Assembly: GCA_034434015.1 (NCBI GenBank)
Contig: DAOUAB010000002.1
Coordinates: forward strand, 1-27,224
DNA length: 27,224 nt
Source of the DNA: SpSt-583 sp034434015
Lineage (GTDB): Bacteria; Chloroflexota; Anaerolineae; Anaerolineales; UBA6663
Reading direction: 5' to 3'
Shown here piece by piece: positions 7,496 to 15,334 of the stretch. A program made the position numbers and the translations under genes. The notes beneath the pieces are model-generated. The model was not told the origin of the DNA. It saw nothing but the letters and a program-made list of their open reading frames with translations, and did not search any database. The first letter of the stretch is position 1; each line of letters begins with the position of its first letter.

Positions 7496-9277
7496 TTATG
7501 GTCCCAGCGCCACGACGGCGCCGTCCACGGTCCGCCAGTAGACCGTGCCGCCGTCGATGATAACGCCGCGCACCGGCGTGGACCAGAACTGGTCGTAGAC
7601 GCACTGCTCAGCGTGATAGACGAAGAAGCCGGGATCTACGGCAAAGCCGTCGCACGGGGCCTGCATTCCGACGGCGCACACGTGGTCGGACGCGCCCGCG
7701 CACAGGTCGGGGCGCAGGGTGTTGAGGACCGGGGGCAATTCCCGCGTCCGGAGGGGAGCGGCGTAGCTCGCGCCGAGCGCGGGCGACCGGTCTTCCAAAC
7801 GCACGCCGCCCAACAGCATCCAGTGGGCGTGGAACAGCGCGTCGCCGGCCATCGCCAGCGGGCTCTGCTCGTCGGTGGGCAGGCGCAGGCTGCCGGCGTT
7901 CTTGTGGTCCTGCACAAAGCGGATGACGCCGCTGACCAGGTCCAGTTCGCCGAGGGTGGTGTCCTCCCGGCCGTCGCAGAAGCCGCCCACGCACGCCTGC
8001 CGGTTGCGCCACAGCAGATACGCGGCCTCCGCGCCGTCCGGGTAGGCGCGCACCACGGCCTGCGGCGGCGTCGACTCGAAATCGCCCCCATTGCCGATGG
8101 CGCCGGCCAGGACCGGGGCCGTGAAGCGCGGCGACCCGTCGCGCAGATTCAATACAAAGAACGACTGGTATTCCGGGTTCGCTTCCAGGAACTGCCGGGT
8201 TGCCTCAGCGTCCGCCGGGGCGCCGCCCTCCGGCTGCCACATCTTATCCCAGGCCTGGTAAGCCCTCACCAGCGCCACGCCGCTGGCCTCGGCCACCACC
8301 GGGTACGTGTCCGGGAAGCGCGCGCCGCCGCGCAGCGGATCGGCGTCGCCGCCGACGGCCGTGCGCCACAGCCGCGCGCCGTCGGCCGCGCACACCGCAT
8401 GGACCGTCCCGTCTTCGGCCAGCAGCACGATCAGGCCGCCTTCATTGACCGCGAAGGCGGCCGAGGCGACCAGCGGCGCCCCGGCCTCGTAAAGCCAGCG
8501 CTGCTCCAGCGTGGCGGCGTCGAAGGCGTAGAACGCGCCGCTGGTGGAGCCGATGAAGACCAGGCCGCCCACGACCAGCGGAGCCATCACCAGGCTGCCG
8601 CCCGGCCGGTTGGAGCGCAGGACGGCGCCGCTGGCCGCGTCCAGGCGCCAGAAACGGCCATCGGTCGTGCCGACGTACACGCTGGCCGTGGCGGGATCGT
8701 AGGCGGCCGTGTTGACTACGGCGTTCTCCAGGCTGGGCGATTCCCACAACATGGCGCCGGTCTCGGCCGAGAGCGCGCGCACGATCCCGTCCGCATGTCC
8801 GAGGTACAGGCGGCCGTCGCCGGCCACGGGCTGGACGCCCTGGGGCAGGCGCAGGTGGTCCGGCGCGGGCCGGCCGTCGGCGCCGGGCCCGTTCCAGATC
8901 CAGCGCACGCGCCAGGGTTCGACGGGCGCGTCGGGCGAGTAGCCGGTGCGCTGAGGGTTCCCGGCCAGTTGGGTCCATCCCTCGGCGGGCGGGCCGGCGG
9001 CGAACGCCGGGCACGCCCCCGCCGTCCGGGGGGCCGGCGTCGCGGTGTCAGCCGAGGCGGTCGGGGTGGACGCGGGCGGCGGCGTCTCCGTAGGGGCCGG
9101 AGACGGCATGCCGGGGCGCGGCGTGAGGGTGATCGCGGTGAGCGCGGCCGGCGCGGTGGATGTCGCCGGCTCCGTTGAGGGGACGGCGACCGGCGCGGCG
9201 CAACCCGCCAGACTGAACGCCAGGGCAAGGGCGAGACGCCAGGGCGCCGGGCGCCGGGTCAGATTGAGCGCAGGCAA
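7496..9277 (-). CDS. PQQ-like beta-propeller lipoprotein
   Basis: 593-residue predicted lipoprotein. The signal peptide ends in the lipobox FSLAGC with Cys26. A Thr/Pro/Ala-rich linker of about 60 residues follows, then a beta-propeller from about residue 101. Blades of PQQ-repeat type are visible: LYLGHADGIVRALSAETGAM, VYVGTTDGRFWRLDAASGAV, VFIGSTSGAFYAFDAATLEQ. The last strand, TVYWRTVDGAVVAL, closes the propeller. There is no sign of enzyme metal or PQQ ligands, so it is more likely a binding or scaffold protein on the outer face of the membrane. The only start before the signal peptide is TTG at 9277, 15 bp after the stop of its paralogue at 9293-11371, so the two form an operon. Paired Cys residues (for example in RQACVGGFCDG) match positions in the paralogue. 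Specific function unknown. Confidence 0.88.
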   Translation of the reverse strand: MPALNLTRRPAPWRLALALAFSLAGCAAPVAVPSTEPATSTAPAALTAITLTPRPGMPSPAPTETPPPASTPTASADTATPAPRTAGACPAFAAGPPAEGWTQLAGNPQRTGYSPDAPVEPWRVRWIWNGPGADGRPAPDHLRLPQGVQPVAGDGRLYLGHADGIVRALSAETGAMLWESPSLENAVVNTAAYDPATASVYVGTTDGRFWRLDAASGAVLRSNRPGGSLVMAPLVVGGLVFIGSTSGAFYAFDAATLEQRWLYEAGAPLVASAAFAVNEGGLIVLLAEDGTVHAVCAADGARLWRTAVGGDADPLRGGARFPDTYPVVAEASGVALVRAYQAWDKMWQPEGGAPADAEATRQFLEANPEYQSFFVLNLRDGSPRFTAPVLAGAIGNGGDFESTPPQAVVRAYPDGAEAAYLLWRNRQACVGGFCDGREDTTLGELDLVSGVIRFVQDHKNAGSLRLPTDEQSPLAMAGDALFHAHWMLLGGVRLEDRSPALGASYAAPLRTRELPPVLNTLRPDLCAGASDHVCAVGMQAPCDGFAVDPGFFVYHAEQCVYDQFWSTPVRGVIIDGGTVYWRTVDGAVVALGP

Positions 9278-9292
9278 GACCCGGACCGTCCC

Positions 9293-11371
9293 CTACTCTT
9301 CGAGCACTTCGATCTGCGCCGGGTCGGTCACATAGATGACCGGATCACCCTGATACCATTCGATGAAGCCGGTGACGCGCACGCGCTGACCGGCGGAATA
9401 CATGTTCTCCGGCGGCGCATCGAAGCGGCTCCAGGCGTCTTTCATGATCCTGACCACGAATACGCCCTGATGCGGGTCCCGGAAGCCGAGATAGACGGCC
9501 TTGCGGTTGTTGAACACGGTCCGGAGCACACCCTCCACAGTCCGTGTCTGGCCCGCGTACGCCGCCGCCTCGGTGTAGGGCACGACGGCGTCATCGGCGC
9601 CGTTGGAAACGGCGTCCTGGGCCGTCGCGCCCGGCGCGGCCTCCCGGGCGGCCGCCGGCTCGGAAACCGATTGGCTGCCGGGGCTGCCGGCCTCCAGGGC
9701 CACCACCGCCCCGTCGGTGCTGACGAACAGGACCAGGCCATTGCTGATCACCCAGGAGGCGTATTCGCTCCAGTACTGGTCGTAGACCTTGCCGGCCTTG
9801 TAGTAAATATAGAAGCCGCCCGGTATCGCGCGCGCGTCGCCATCCTGGATCAGGCCGTTCGCGCAGTAGTGGCTGGCGCTGAAGCCGCAGTTGCTGGCGG
9901 AGGTGATGATGTGCGGCAGGTTGGAGACGGTGATGGGGTTCGATCCGCTGCCTTTGCTGCTCGACCGGTCCAGGATCTGATGCGCGATCCCATACATCCA
10001 GTGCCCGCCGAAGAGCTGATCCCCGGCCATCGTCAGGTTGGCCTGCTCGTCCGTCGGGAAGAAGGTGTTCTGCATGAAGCGCACGTAGCCGGGCTGATAG
10101 CCCGAAACGGTCGAGCCATCCAGCAACAACTCGCCCAGGTGCGAGTCCCAGCGGCCATCGCAGGGGCTCTGTTTGCAGGGCGACCCGCGCATCACCACGT
10201 AGGCCACCTCCTGGCCGTCGCTGAAGCGCTTGATAACAGGCTGGGGGCCCATCGGCATATACTCGCCGTCGCCAAAGCCGCCGTGGCCCACGTTGGCGAT
10301 GAAGGGGACCGCGCCGTCATCCAGGTCCAGCACGAAGAGCGACTGGTACTTGGGATTGGACTGCAGGTTGGAGCGCATGGCGGCGTTGGTGCCCGGCCAG
10401 GGGCTCCAGATATTAAGCGATTCCCAATCCAGGCGATAGCGCACCAGCACGTAGCCGTGTCCTTCGGCGATGACGGGCCAGCCGAAGGAGGCTTCGGCGA
10501 CGGAAGTGTTATTCTTGCCGGGGTCTCCGCCGGTGCGGCTGATGGGCTTCACGCGCCAGGCCCGCGCGCCGTTGGCGTTGTCGATGGCGTGCACATACAG
10601 GTCGTTGCTGACGGCGATGACGCGGTTCCGCGAGGGGGAATAGGCCGGCGGCGTGTGCACGGGGGCGCCGGCGTCATAGCTCCAGATCGGGTCGAGCGTG
10701 GTCTTGCTCACGGCGTAGACGCGGTTGCCCATCGAGAACAGGACGCGGTCGCCGATCACGGCCGGCGGCAGGGGCAGCGTGCTCGAACCCCCGGTCGAAA
10801 ACTGATCCAGCGTGTTACCGTTTCCGGCGCTCAACTTATAGAGCGTGCCGTTCGTGGAGACGACGAACACGGCATCGGTATCGGCGTCGTAGGCCGGGGT
10901 CGAGTTGATGTCCCCGCCCGGACTGCGGTTCCAGGCCACAGAGCCGTTGGATTGACTCAACGCATACACACCCCGGCTGCCGGCGGCGACATACACCCGT
11001 CCCCCGCCCGTCACCGGCTGGCTGTTGCGCGGCAGGCGGAACTTCCCACTGCTGACCGCGCCGGAGCTGTTTGGGCCGTTCCAGGCCCACTTCCAGCGCC
11101 AGGGCGTCGGGACGGCCTGGTTCGTGAAACTCGTCCGCTGCGCGTCGTGCGCGTGCTGGGTCCATTCGGCCCCGCCGACGCTTGGATAAAAGTAACGATT
11201 GACCAGCGGCAGATAGACGGTGTGCGTCGCGGCCGCCGCCTCGACGGCCCGGTCCGGCGTGGCGGTGGCCTCGGCCAGCGCATTGGCCGACGACCGCGGG
11301 CCCGAGAGCGAGGCGGCAAGGAGGACCAGACTGGCGAGGCTGACCGCCAGGTAACCCCGTTTTCTAAACAT
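9293..11371 (-). CDS. Secreted PQQ-like beta-propeller protein with C-terminal OB-like domain
   Basis: 692 residues. A signal peptide (MFRKRGYLAVSLASLVLLAA, cleavage near ANA) is followed at about residues 52-57 by VYLPLV. The propeller begins with WTQHAHDAQRTSFTNQAVP and carries repeats such as VYVAAGSRGVYALSQSNGSV and VFVVSTNGTLYKLSAGNGNT. It is a paralogue of the next gene, with the same PWRW.W.WNGP opening, the same YQSLFVLDL segment and the same paired Cys. A Ser/Ala-rich linker (about 570-600) leads to a domain from about 605 (RTVEGVLRTVFNNRKAVYLG ... RVRVTGFIEWYQGDPVIYV) that resembles the OB-fold modules found on secreted nucleases and related proteins. No nuclease domain is present. 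The ATG at 11371 has AAAAAGGT directly in front, an unusually short spacing. Ligand unknown. Confidence 0.87.
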   Translation of the reverse strand: MFRKRGYLAVSLASLVLLAASLSGPRSSANALAEATATPDRAVEAAAATHTVYLPLVNRYFYPSVGGAEWTQHAHDAQRTSFTNQAVPTPWRWKWAWNGPNSSGAVSSGKFRLPRNSQPVTGGGRVYVAAGSRGVYALSQSNGSVAWNRSPGGDINSTPAYDADTDAVFVVSTNGTLYKLSAGNGNTLDQFSTGGSSTLPLPPAVIGDRVLFSMGNRVYAVSKTTLDPIWSYDAGAPVHTPPAYSPSRNRVIAVSNDLYVHAIDNANGARAWRVKPISRTGGDPGKNNTSVAEASFGWPVIAEGHGYVLVRYRLDWESLNIWSPWPGTNAAMRSNLQSNPKYQSLFVLDLDDGAVPFIANVGHGGFGDGEYMPMGPQPVIKRFSDGQEVAYVVMRGSPCKQSPCDGRWDSHLGELLLDGSTVSGYQPGYVRFMQNTFFPTDEQANLTMAGDQLFGGHWMYGIAHQILDRSSSKGSGSNPITVSNLPHIITSASNCGFSASHYCANGLIQDGDARAIPGGFYIYYKAGKVYDQYWSEYASWVISNGLVLFVSTDGAVVALEAGSPGSQSVSEPAAAREAAPGATAQDAVSNGADDAVVPYTEAAAYAGQTRTVEGVLRTVFNNRKAVYLGFRDPHQGVFVVRIMKDAWSRFDAPPENMYSAGQRVRVTGFIEWYQGDPVIYVTDPAQIEVLEE

Positions 11372-11476
11372 ACCTTTTTATCCTGGTCGGAGGCCGATGG
11401 CTTGCCCCCGAGTATCCGAATCCCAATAGTACGCGCGATCTCGCCGCGCGCCATCCCGGGGAATATGCACCCCGGC

Positions 11477-11572
11477 TCAGCAGTTTTACCTAAGTATCTC
11501 TAAACCCGCCCGATAGCCGACGGCAGTGCCGTCGGCGACGCCTCTGCTGATGTTTAGAGACAGGTTCTAAGT
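11477..11572 (-). repeat. Nested and crossing inverted repeats in a 276-bp gap
   Basis: A perfect 21-nt inverted repeat, GCCGACGGCAGTGCCGTCGGC (11516-11536), is enclosed by TCTCTAAAC (11497-11505) and GTTTAGAGA (11552-11560). A further 7-bp pair, TCAGCAG (11477-11483) and CTGCTGA (11544-11550), crosses the outer stem, so an H-type pseudoknot or two alternative folds are possible. CTAAGT occurs directly on both sides (11490-11495 and 11567-11572). It lies between the acyltransferase stop (11648) and the beta-propeller start (11371). It may be a terminator, a structured mRNA leader, or a MITE-like insertion; the sequence does not decide. I see no gene in the gap 11372-11647. Confidence 0.55.
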
Positions 11573-11647
11573 CAAGCGGCGGGGCCCAGGGGTGGGTTGC
11601 CCCAGGCGCAGTTACTTTGATTTACGGAATTCGGCACACCCGCGACA

Positions 11648-12616
11648 TCAGGCCGACTCGTGTTCGCGCAAGCGGACGCCAAAGTAACGCAGCATAAACA
11701 GGCGCAGCGCCGTGTGAACCGGATCGGACGAGGGCGTCGCCACGCGCCGGCCGACGTCCAGGCTCAGGGCCTTCTCCGGCAGCGGCGCGCCCTCGGCGTT
11801 CACCACGCACACGAACCGGTCGGCGCGCGCCGGGGGCTGGGCGGGCCGGCCGTCGGAGCGGATCAGCAGGACGCAGTACGCCCGCCCGCGATACGTGAAG
11901 CGCAGGCAGCCCGGCGCCTGCTCCACCCGGTCAATCCGCAGCTCGCGCCGCAGTCCGACCTCGGCGAAATCCGCCAGGATGCGCTCCAGGGCCAGGTCCA
12001 CCTGGCGCGGCGTCATCTTGCGCTGGACGCGCGCCATCGGGTAGACGACGCGCGCCGGGTTGCCCTCCGCCACCGAGCCGGCCGGCAGGGACTGCGTCAC
12101 GACCGCGCAGGAGTTGACGAACGAATTGTCGCCGATCTCGACGCCCGGATGCAGAAACACGCCGGCCGCGCACCAGACCTTGTCCCCCAGGGTCACGCCC
12201 GCCATCCGCACCCAGTAGCCCTCGGTGAACGGCAGATACGAACCATGGGTGAAGACCATGCTGCGCGGCCCCAGGGCCGAGCCGCGGCCGATCCGCACCG
12301 GCTCCTCGACGTTGATCAGGCATTGCGGACCGACATAGCTCTCTTCGCCCACCACGAAATCCGACGTGCCGTACACGAGCGTGAAGCTGCTGATCTCGCT
12401 GTGCGCGCCGAGGACCAGGTCGCCGTCCAGCCGGATCAGCGTCAGCGGCCGCACGACGGCGCGCTCCCCCAGCGTGATCCGCCGGGCCGCCACCGCCGAG
12501 AACCAGCCGATCTGCGCGCCCCGGCCGATCTGCGCGCCGGCCCGGCGCAGGAGCCAGGTTTTAAGAAAAGGCGGGCTGACGAAGACCAACCCGAAGAGGA
12601 GGACGCGCCACAGCAT
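11648..12616 (-). CDS. Left-handed beta-helix (hexapeptide) acyltransferase with extra C-terminal domain
   Basis: 322 residues from the ATG at 12616; upstream codons in this frame do not read as protein. A hydrophobic N-terminal helix (MLWRVLLFGLVFVSPPF) may tie it to the membrane. Residues about 24-194 show hexapeptide-repeat turns (QIGRGAQIG, VRIGRGSALG, VTLGDKVWCAAGVFLHPG, VEIGDNSFVNSCAVVTQ) and the ending GNPARVVYPM typical of WcaF/WbbJ-like O-acetyltransferases. His124 in FTHGSY is a candidate catalytic residue. It probably transfers an acetyl or other acyl group to a surface sugar. Residues about 200-322 form a domain I do not recognise, possibly alpha/beta, that is not part of the standard fold. 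The gene starts 13 bp after the membrane acyltransferase stop. Confidence 0.88.
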   Translation of the reverse strand: MLWRVLLFGLVFVSPPFLKTWLLRRAGAQIGRGAQIGWFSAVAARRITLGERAVVRPLTLIRLDGDLVLGAHSEISSFTLVYGTSDFVVGEESYVGPQCLINVEEPVRIGRGSALGPRSMVFTHGSYLPFTEGYWVRMAGVTLGDKVWCAAGVFLHPGVEIGDNSFVNSCAVVTQSLPAGSVAEGNPARVVYPMARVQRKMTPRQVDLALERILADFAEVGLRRELRIDRVEQAPGCLRFTYRGRAYCVLLIRSDGRPAQPPARADRFVCVVNAEGAPLPEKALSLDVGRRVATPSSDPVHTALRLFMLRYFGVRLREHESA

Positions 12617-12629
12617 GACGGGATCGGTT

Positions 12630-13766
12630 TTAGAGATAGCGCAGCAGACTGCGCGGGTGGGCGCGGCGCACGCCGCGATACCAGGCCGTGACCGGCAGCA
12701 GCACGGCCAGGCCCAGCACCCATGCCAGGTAGACCCGGATGATCCCCGGGCCAGGCAGGTTGAGGGCCAGGACGAGCTGGCTGACCAGATTGTAGACCAC
12801 AATGTGCATGACGAAGAAGAACAGCGACGCCTGGCCGCACAGCACCAGCCAGCGCCCCGGCCCGCCTTCGATCAAGCCGGGCCGGGCCACCAGCGCCGCC
12901 AGCACCAGGGCGGCCAGACCCAGCTTGAAGGCGAAATAGGTCAGGCTGGGCGGCGTCTTGCTCATCACCAGGAAGTGCACCCAGCCCTGCTCCGGGCTGA
13001 AGGGCACCAGGTCGCCAAACCCGCCCAGGGCCCGCAGGCCGAAGGCGACGACCAGCAGGGCCGCCCCTGCCGCCAGCCAGGTGAGCGGCCGCCGAAACAC
13101 AGGCCGGTCGATGAAGCGCCCGAGCAGGTAGCCCAGCCCCATCAGCGGCCCCCAGCCCAGGAGCGAGAATTCCAGCGCCGGCCACGGCTGTGTTCGGTAG
13201 CCCAGCAGCAGCGCCAAAATCGGATCGGGCGTCTGGCTCAGGTTGGCGGCCGTCCACGGCAGCGCCAGCTGATAGCCCAGCATGATCAGGACCAGGGACG
13301 CGCCCAGCACGGCCGGCGGCAGGCGCCGCGCCAGGCTGAGCACGGCCAGGCTGATGGCCAGGCTGAGCAGGATGTGGGTGTACGGGCCGCCGCCGGTCCA
13401 GGCCCAGTCGGCGATGGTGAGGTCCAGCGCCAGCAGCAGGCCGGCCCGGATGACCAGGAAGCGGGTGATGTCCGCCTCGGTCTCGCCGGCCCGTCGCCGG
13501 CTGGCCTCCAGCAGGGCCACGCTCACGCCGCTGAGGGTCCAGAACACGGGCGCGGCCACGGTGGTGACCAGCGCGGAGAGCCAGTACGGCCAGCTTTGCA
13601 GCACCGCGGCCTGGCCGCCGTAGGTCTCGGCCTGGAGGTTGGCGCGGACGAAGGCGGCGACGTGGACCAGGCCCATCAGGATCAGGGCCACGCCGCGCAG
13701 CGCGTCCAGCGCCGTGATGCGGGCTCTGGCGCCCGGCGTCTCCGGGGTGGGTCGTTCCGTCGTCAT
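12630..13766 (-). CDS. HGSNAT-type (DUF1624-like) membrane acyltransferase
   Basis: 378-residue polytopic membrane protein with about 10 hydrophobic segments. The N-terminus RITALDALRGVALILMGLVH (residues 17-35 region) matches the opening of heparan-alpha-glucosaminide N-acetyltransferase-like and DUF1624 proteins, with DALRG at 21-25 and a conserved His35 in the first helix. By family it would pass an acetyl group across the membrane to an amino sugar or glycan, which fits neighbours that include a deacetylase-like protein and a hexapeptide acyltransferase. Its ATG overlaps the upstream stop (ATGA at 13763-13766), so it is probably translationally coupled to the deacetylase-like gene. Substrate unknown. 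Confidence 0.87.
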   Translation of the reverse strand: MTTERPTPETPGARARITALDALRGVALILMGLVHVAAFVRANLQAETYGGQAAVLQSWPYWLSALVTTVAAPVFWTLSGVSVALLEASRRRAGETEADITRFLVIRAGLLLALDLTIADWAWTGGGPYTHILLSLAISLAVLSLARRLPPAVLGASLVLIMLGYQLALPWTAANLSQTPDPILALLLGYRTQPWPALEFSLLGWGPLMGLGYLLGRFIDRPVFRRPLTWLAAGAALLVVAFGLRALGGFGDLVPFSPEQGWVHFLVMSKTPPSLTYFAFKLGLAALVLAALVARPGLIEGGPGRWLVLCGQASLFFFVMHIVVYNLVSQLVLALNLPGPGIIRVYLAWVLGLAVLLPVTAWYRGVRRAHPRSLLRYL

Positions 13767-15274
13767 GCCGGGCTCGGGTGCGGAAGGGCCAGGCCGAGCC
13801 CCAGCCCGGCGCTCCGGCTGAGGAGCTGCGCGTGGCGCGCGCGCCAGTGCGCGGCGACCTCGGCCGGGGTCGCCAGCCAGAAATCGCCGCGCCGGCCGAC
13901 CTCGCCCACCAGGCGCCGGTACAGGTCGGACCAGCCGGGGAAGAGCGCGGCGTCGAACACGTAGTCGTGGATATCCACAATGAAGCAGCCGCCCAGCGCC
14001 GCGGCGCGGTCCACGGCCGCCTGAAGCCGCGCCCAGGGATCGCCGGGATTGTCCGCCCGCATCGCGAAGAGCTGATCGTCCATCCAGGTCACGGGCGCTT
14101 GCAGCGTCCCGATCTCGCGGCGGTCGGCCGGCAAAAACGGGAAATAGGGATGCGCCACGCCCCGGCGCCAGCCCAGGTAACGGTTGTGATTGACGGACGA
14201 ATCATAGTGCAGGCCGATGGCCTCGTGAAGCTTAAGGGTGGCCTCCGGGTCGGCCGGGTCCATGTGCCAGTAGTGATGGCGGTTGCCGATGACGGGGCCG
14301 CCGCTCGCGGCCTCGAGCCGGGCCTTCTCGGTCTCGAACTGCTCCCGGCTGGCGTAGGCCCGGTAGCTGGCGTGCAGGCCGACCTCGAAGCCGGCCTCCC
14401 GCAACGTCTGAAAGAGCCGCCGGAACGACGGGGCGCCGACATCGTAAAACGAGTCCGGCGTGCCCGCCGCATATTCGACGAGCGAACCCTGCCGCGCCAC
14501 GAAGTAGAAGGCGGAGCGGGCGCCCAGCGCCTGCTCGACCTGCATCCAGTCCGCGAAATGCCAGTGGTGGCGCTGGCCCAGCAGGACCTGCGCCGCCAGG
14601 GGGAGGCCGCGCGGCCCCTGGCGCAGCAACACCCGGGCCGGCTCCAGCCAGCGAATCACCTCGGGATAATCCACATCGTGGCCGAGCGCCAGGGCGGCGC
14701 GGCGGCCGTCCGGCCAGCGCGGCTGAGGCGGCGGGCCGCCCAGGTCCAGCAGGGTCTTTTCCACCCAGGCGGCGATGGCGGAGACCACCCCCTCGTCCAG
14801 CACGGCCCGTCGGTATTCCGGAAACGCGCCCAGATCGTGGAAGCCGTGCTTATCCTGGGGCATCCGGCTTTCCATCTGCCCGGTCGCCACAAAGAAGGTG
14901 TCGAATACCAGGTCCTGAGGACAGAGGAGGCGGCCGTCCCGGGGTACGGCGGGTCCGGCCTCCGGCTCGCCGGCATAAGCCAGGCGGGGCAGGTCCGGCC
15001 AGCCGTGGGCCCGCGTCAGGCTGAGGGCCTTGCGGCGCGCCCACCGATCGGGCATCGCCCGGATGACCAGCCGGGCCGGATGGTCTTGTGCCAGGTCGGC
15101 GCTGTACACGATGTCGGCCGGATCGCCGAACGCGACCTCGCGCCAGGCCCAGCCGGCCGTGGTCAGCCACAACCGCAGGACCCAATGCACCTCGGGGCCG
15201 TACTCGCCGGCCATGCGCGGGTCGATGGCCACACGGATCACCGGCGGCTCGCCCGTCCTTAGATGGCTCGTCAT
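13763..15274 (-). CDS. Polysaccharide deacetylase-like (NodB-fold) protein
   Basis: 503 residues, no signal peptide. The N-terminal ~180 residues are a poorly conserved domain seen in front of some deacetylase-like proteins (EVHWVLRLWLTTAGWAWREV). The NodB-like half starts with ALALGHDVDYPE (about 194-205), where the Asp pair matches motif 1. It continues with EVGLHASYRAYAS (297-309), with the motif-2 His, and GNRHHYWHMD (330-339), the Arg/His-rich signature of this subfamily. It may remove acetyl groups from a cytoplasmic or nascent glycan; the activity is inference. The ATG at 15274 has AGAGG three bases upstream. It lies 60 bp after the small secreted gene and overlaps the membrane acyltransferase by 4 bp. 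A short GCGCCG/CGGCGC inverted repeat (15300-15323) occurs in the 60-bp gap. Confidence 0.8.
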   Translation of the reverse strand: MTSHLRTGEPPVIRVAIDPRMAGEYGPEVHWVLRLWLTTAGWAWREVAFGDPADIVYSADLAQDHPARLVIRAMPDRWARRKALSLTRAHGWPDLPRLAYAGEPEAGPAVPRDGRLLCPQDLVFDTFFVATGQMESRMPQDKHGFHDLGAFPEYRRAVLDEGVVSAIAAWVEKTLLDLGGPPPQPRWPDGRRAALALGHDVDYPEVIRWLEPARVLLRQGPRGLPLAAQVLLGQRHHWHFADWMQVEQALGARSAFYFVARQGSLVEYAAGTPDSFYDVGAPSFRRLFQTLREAGFEVGLHASYRAYASREQFETEKARLEAASGGPVIGNRHHYWHMDPADPEATLKLHEAIGLHYDSSVNHNRYLGWRRGVAHPYFPFLPADRREIGTLQAPVTWMDDQLFAMRADNPGDPWARLQAAVDRAAALGGCFIVDIHDYVFDAALFPGWSDLYRRLVGEVGRRGDFWLATPAEVAAHWRARHAQLLSRSAGLGLGLALPHPSPA

Positions 15275-15334
15275 AGTCCTCTGGGCCTCACAAGTTGAAG
15301 CGCCGTGGTCGCTTGAGCGGCGCGATCCCCAACC

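Noticed and set aside
7471..7506. TGGGACC/GGTCCCA inverted repeat over the stop of the propeller lipoprotein gene, considered as a terminator
   Set aside because: The loop is 22 nt and no T-run follows on the minus strand.
9470..11503. 677-codon plus-strand open frame opposite the propeller gene
   Set aside because: Shadow of the GC-rich antisense gene; no domain pattern and it runs over the real start codon into the leader.
12617..12802. Upstream extension of the beta-helix acyltransferase frame to 12802
   Set aside because: The 62 extra codons read as Trp/Ser/Cys/Arg-rich noise and overlap the end of the membrane acyltransferase; the ATG at 12616 begins a sensible hydrophobic helix.
12442..13980. 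512-codon minus-strand frame overlapping the acyltransferase genes
   Set aside because: Pro/Ala/Gly/Arg-rich out-of-frame translation; the frame at 12630-13766 gives a clean polytopic membrane protein.
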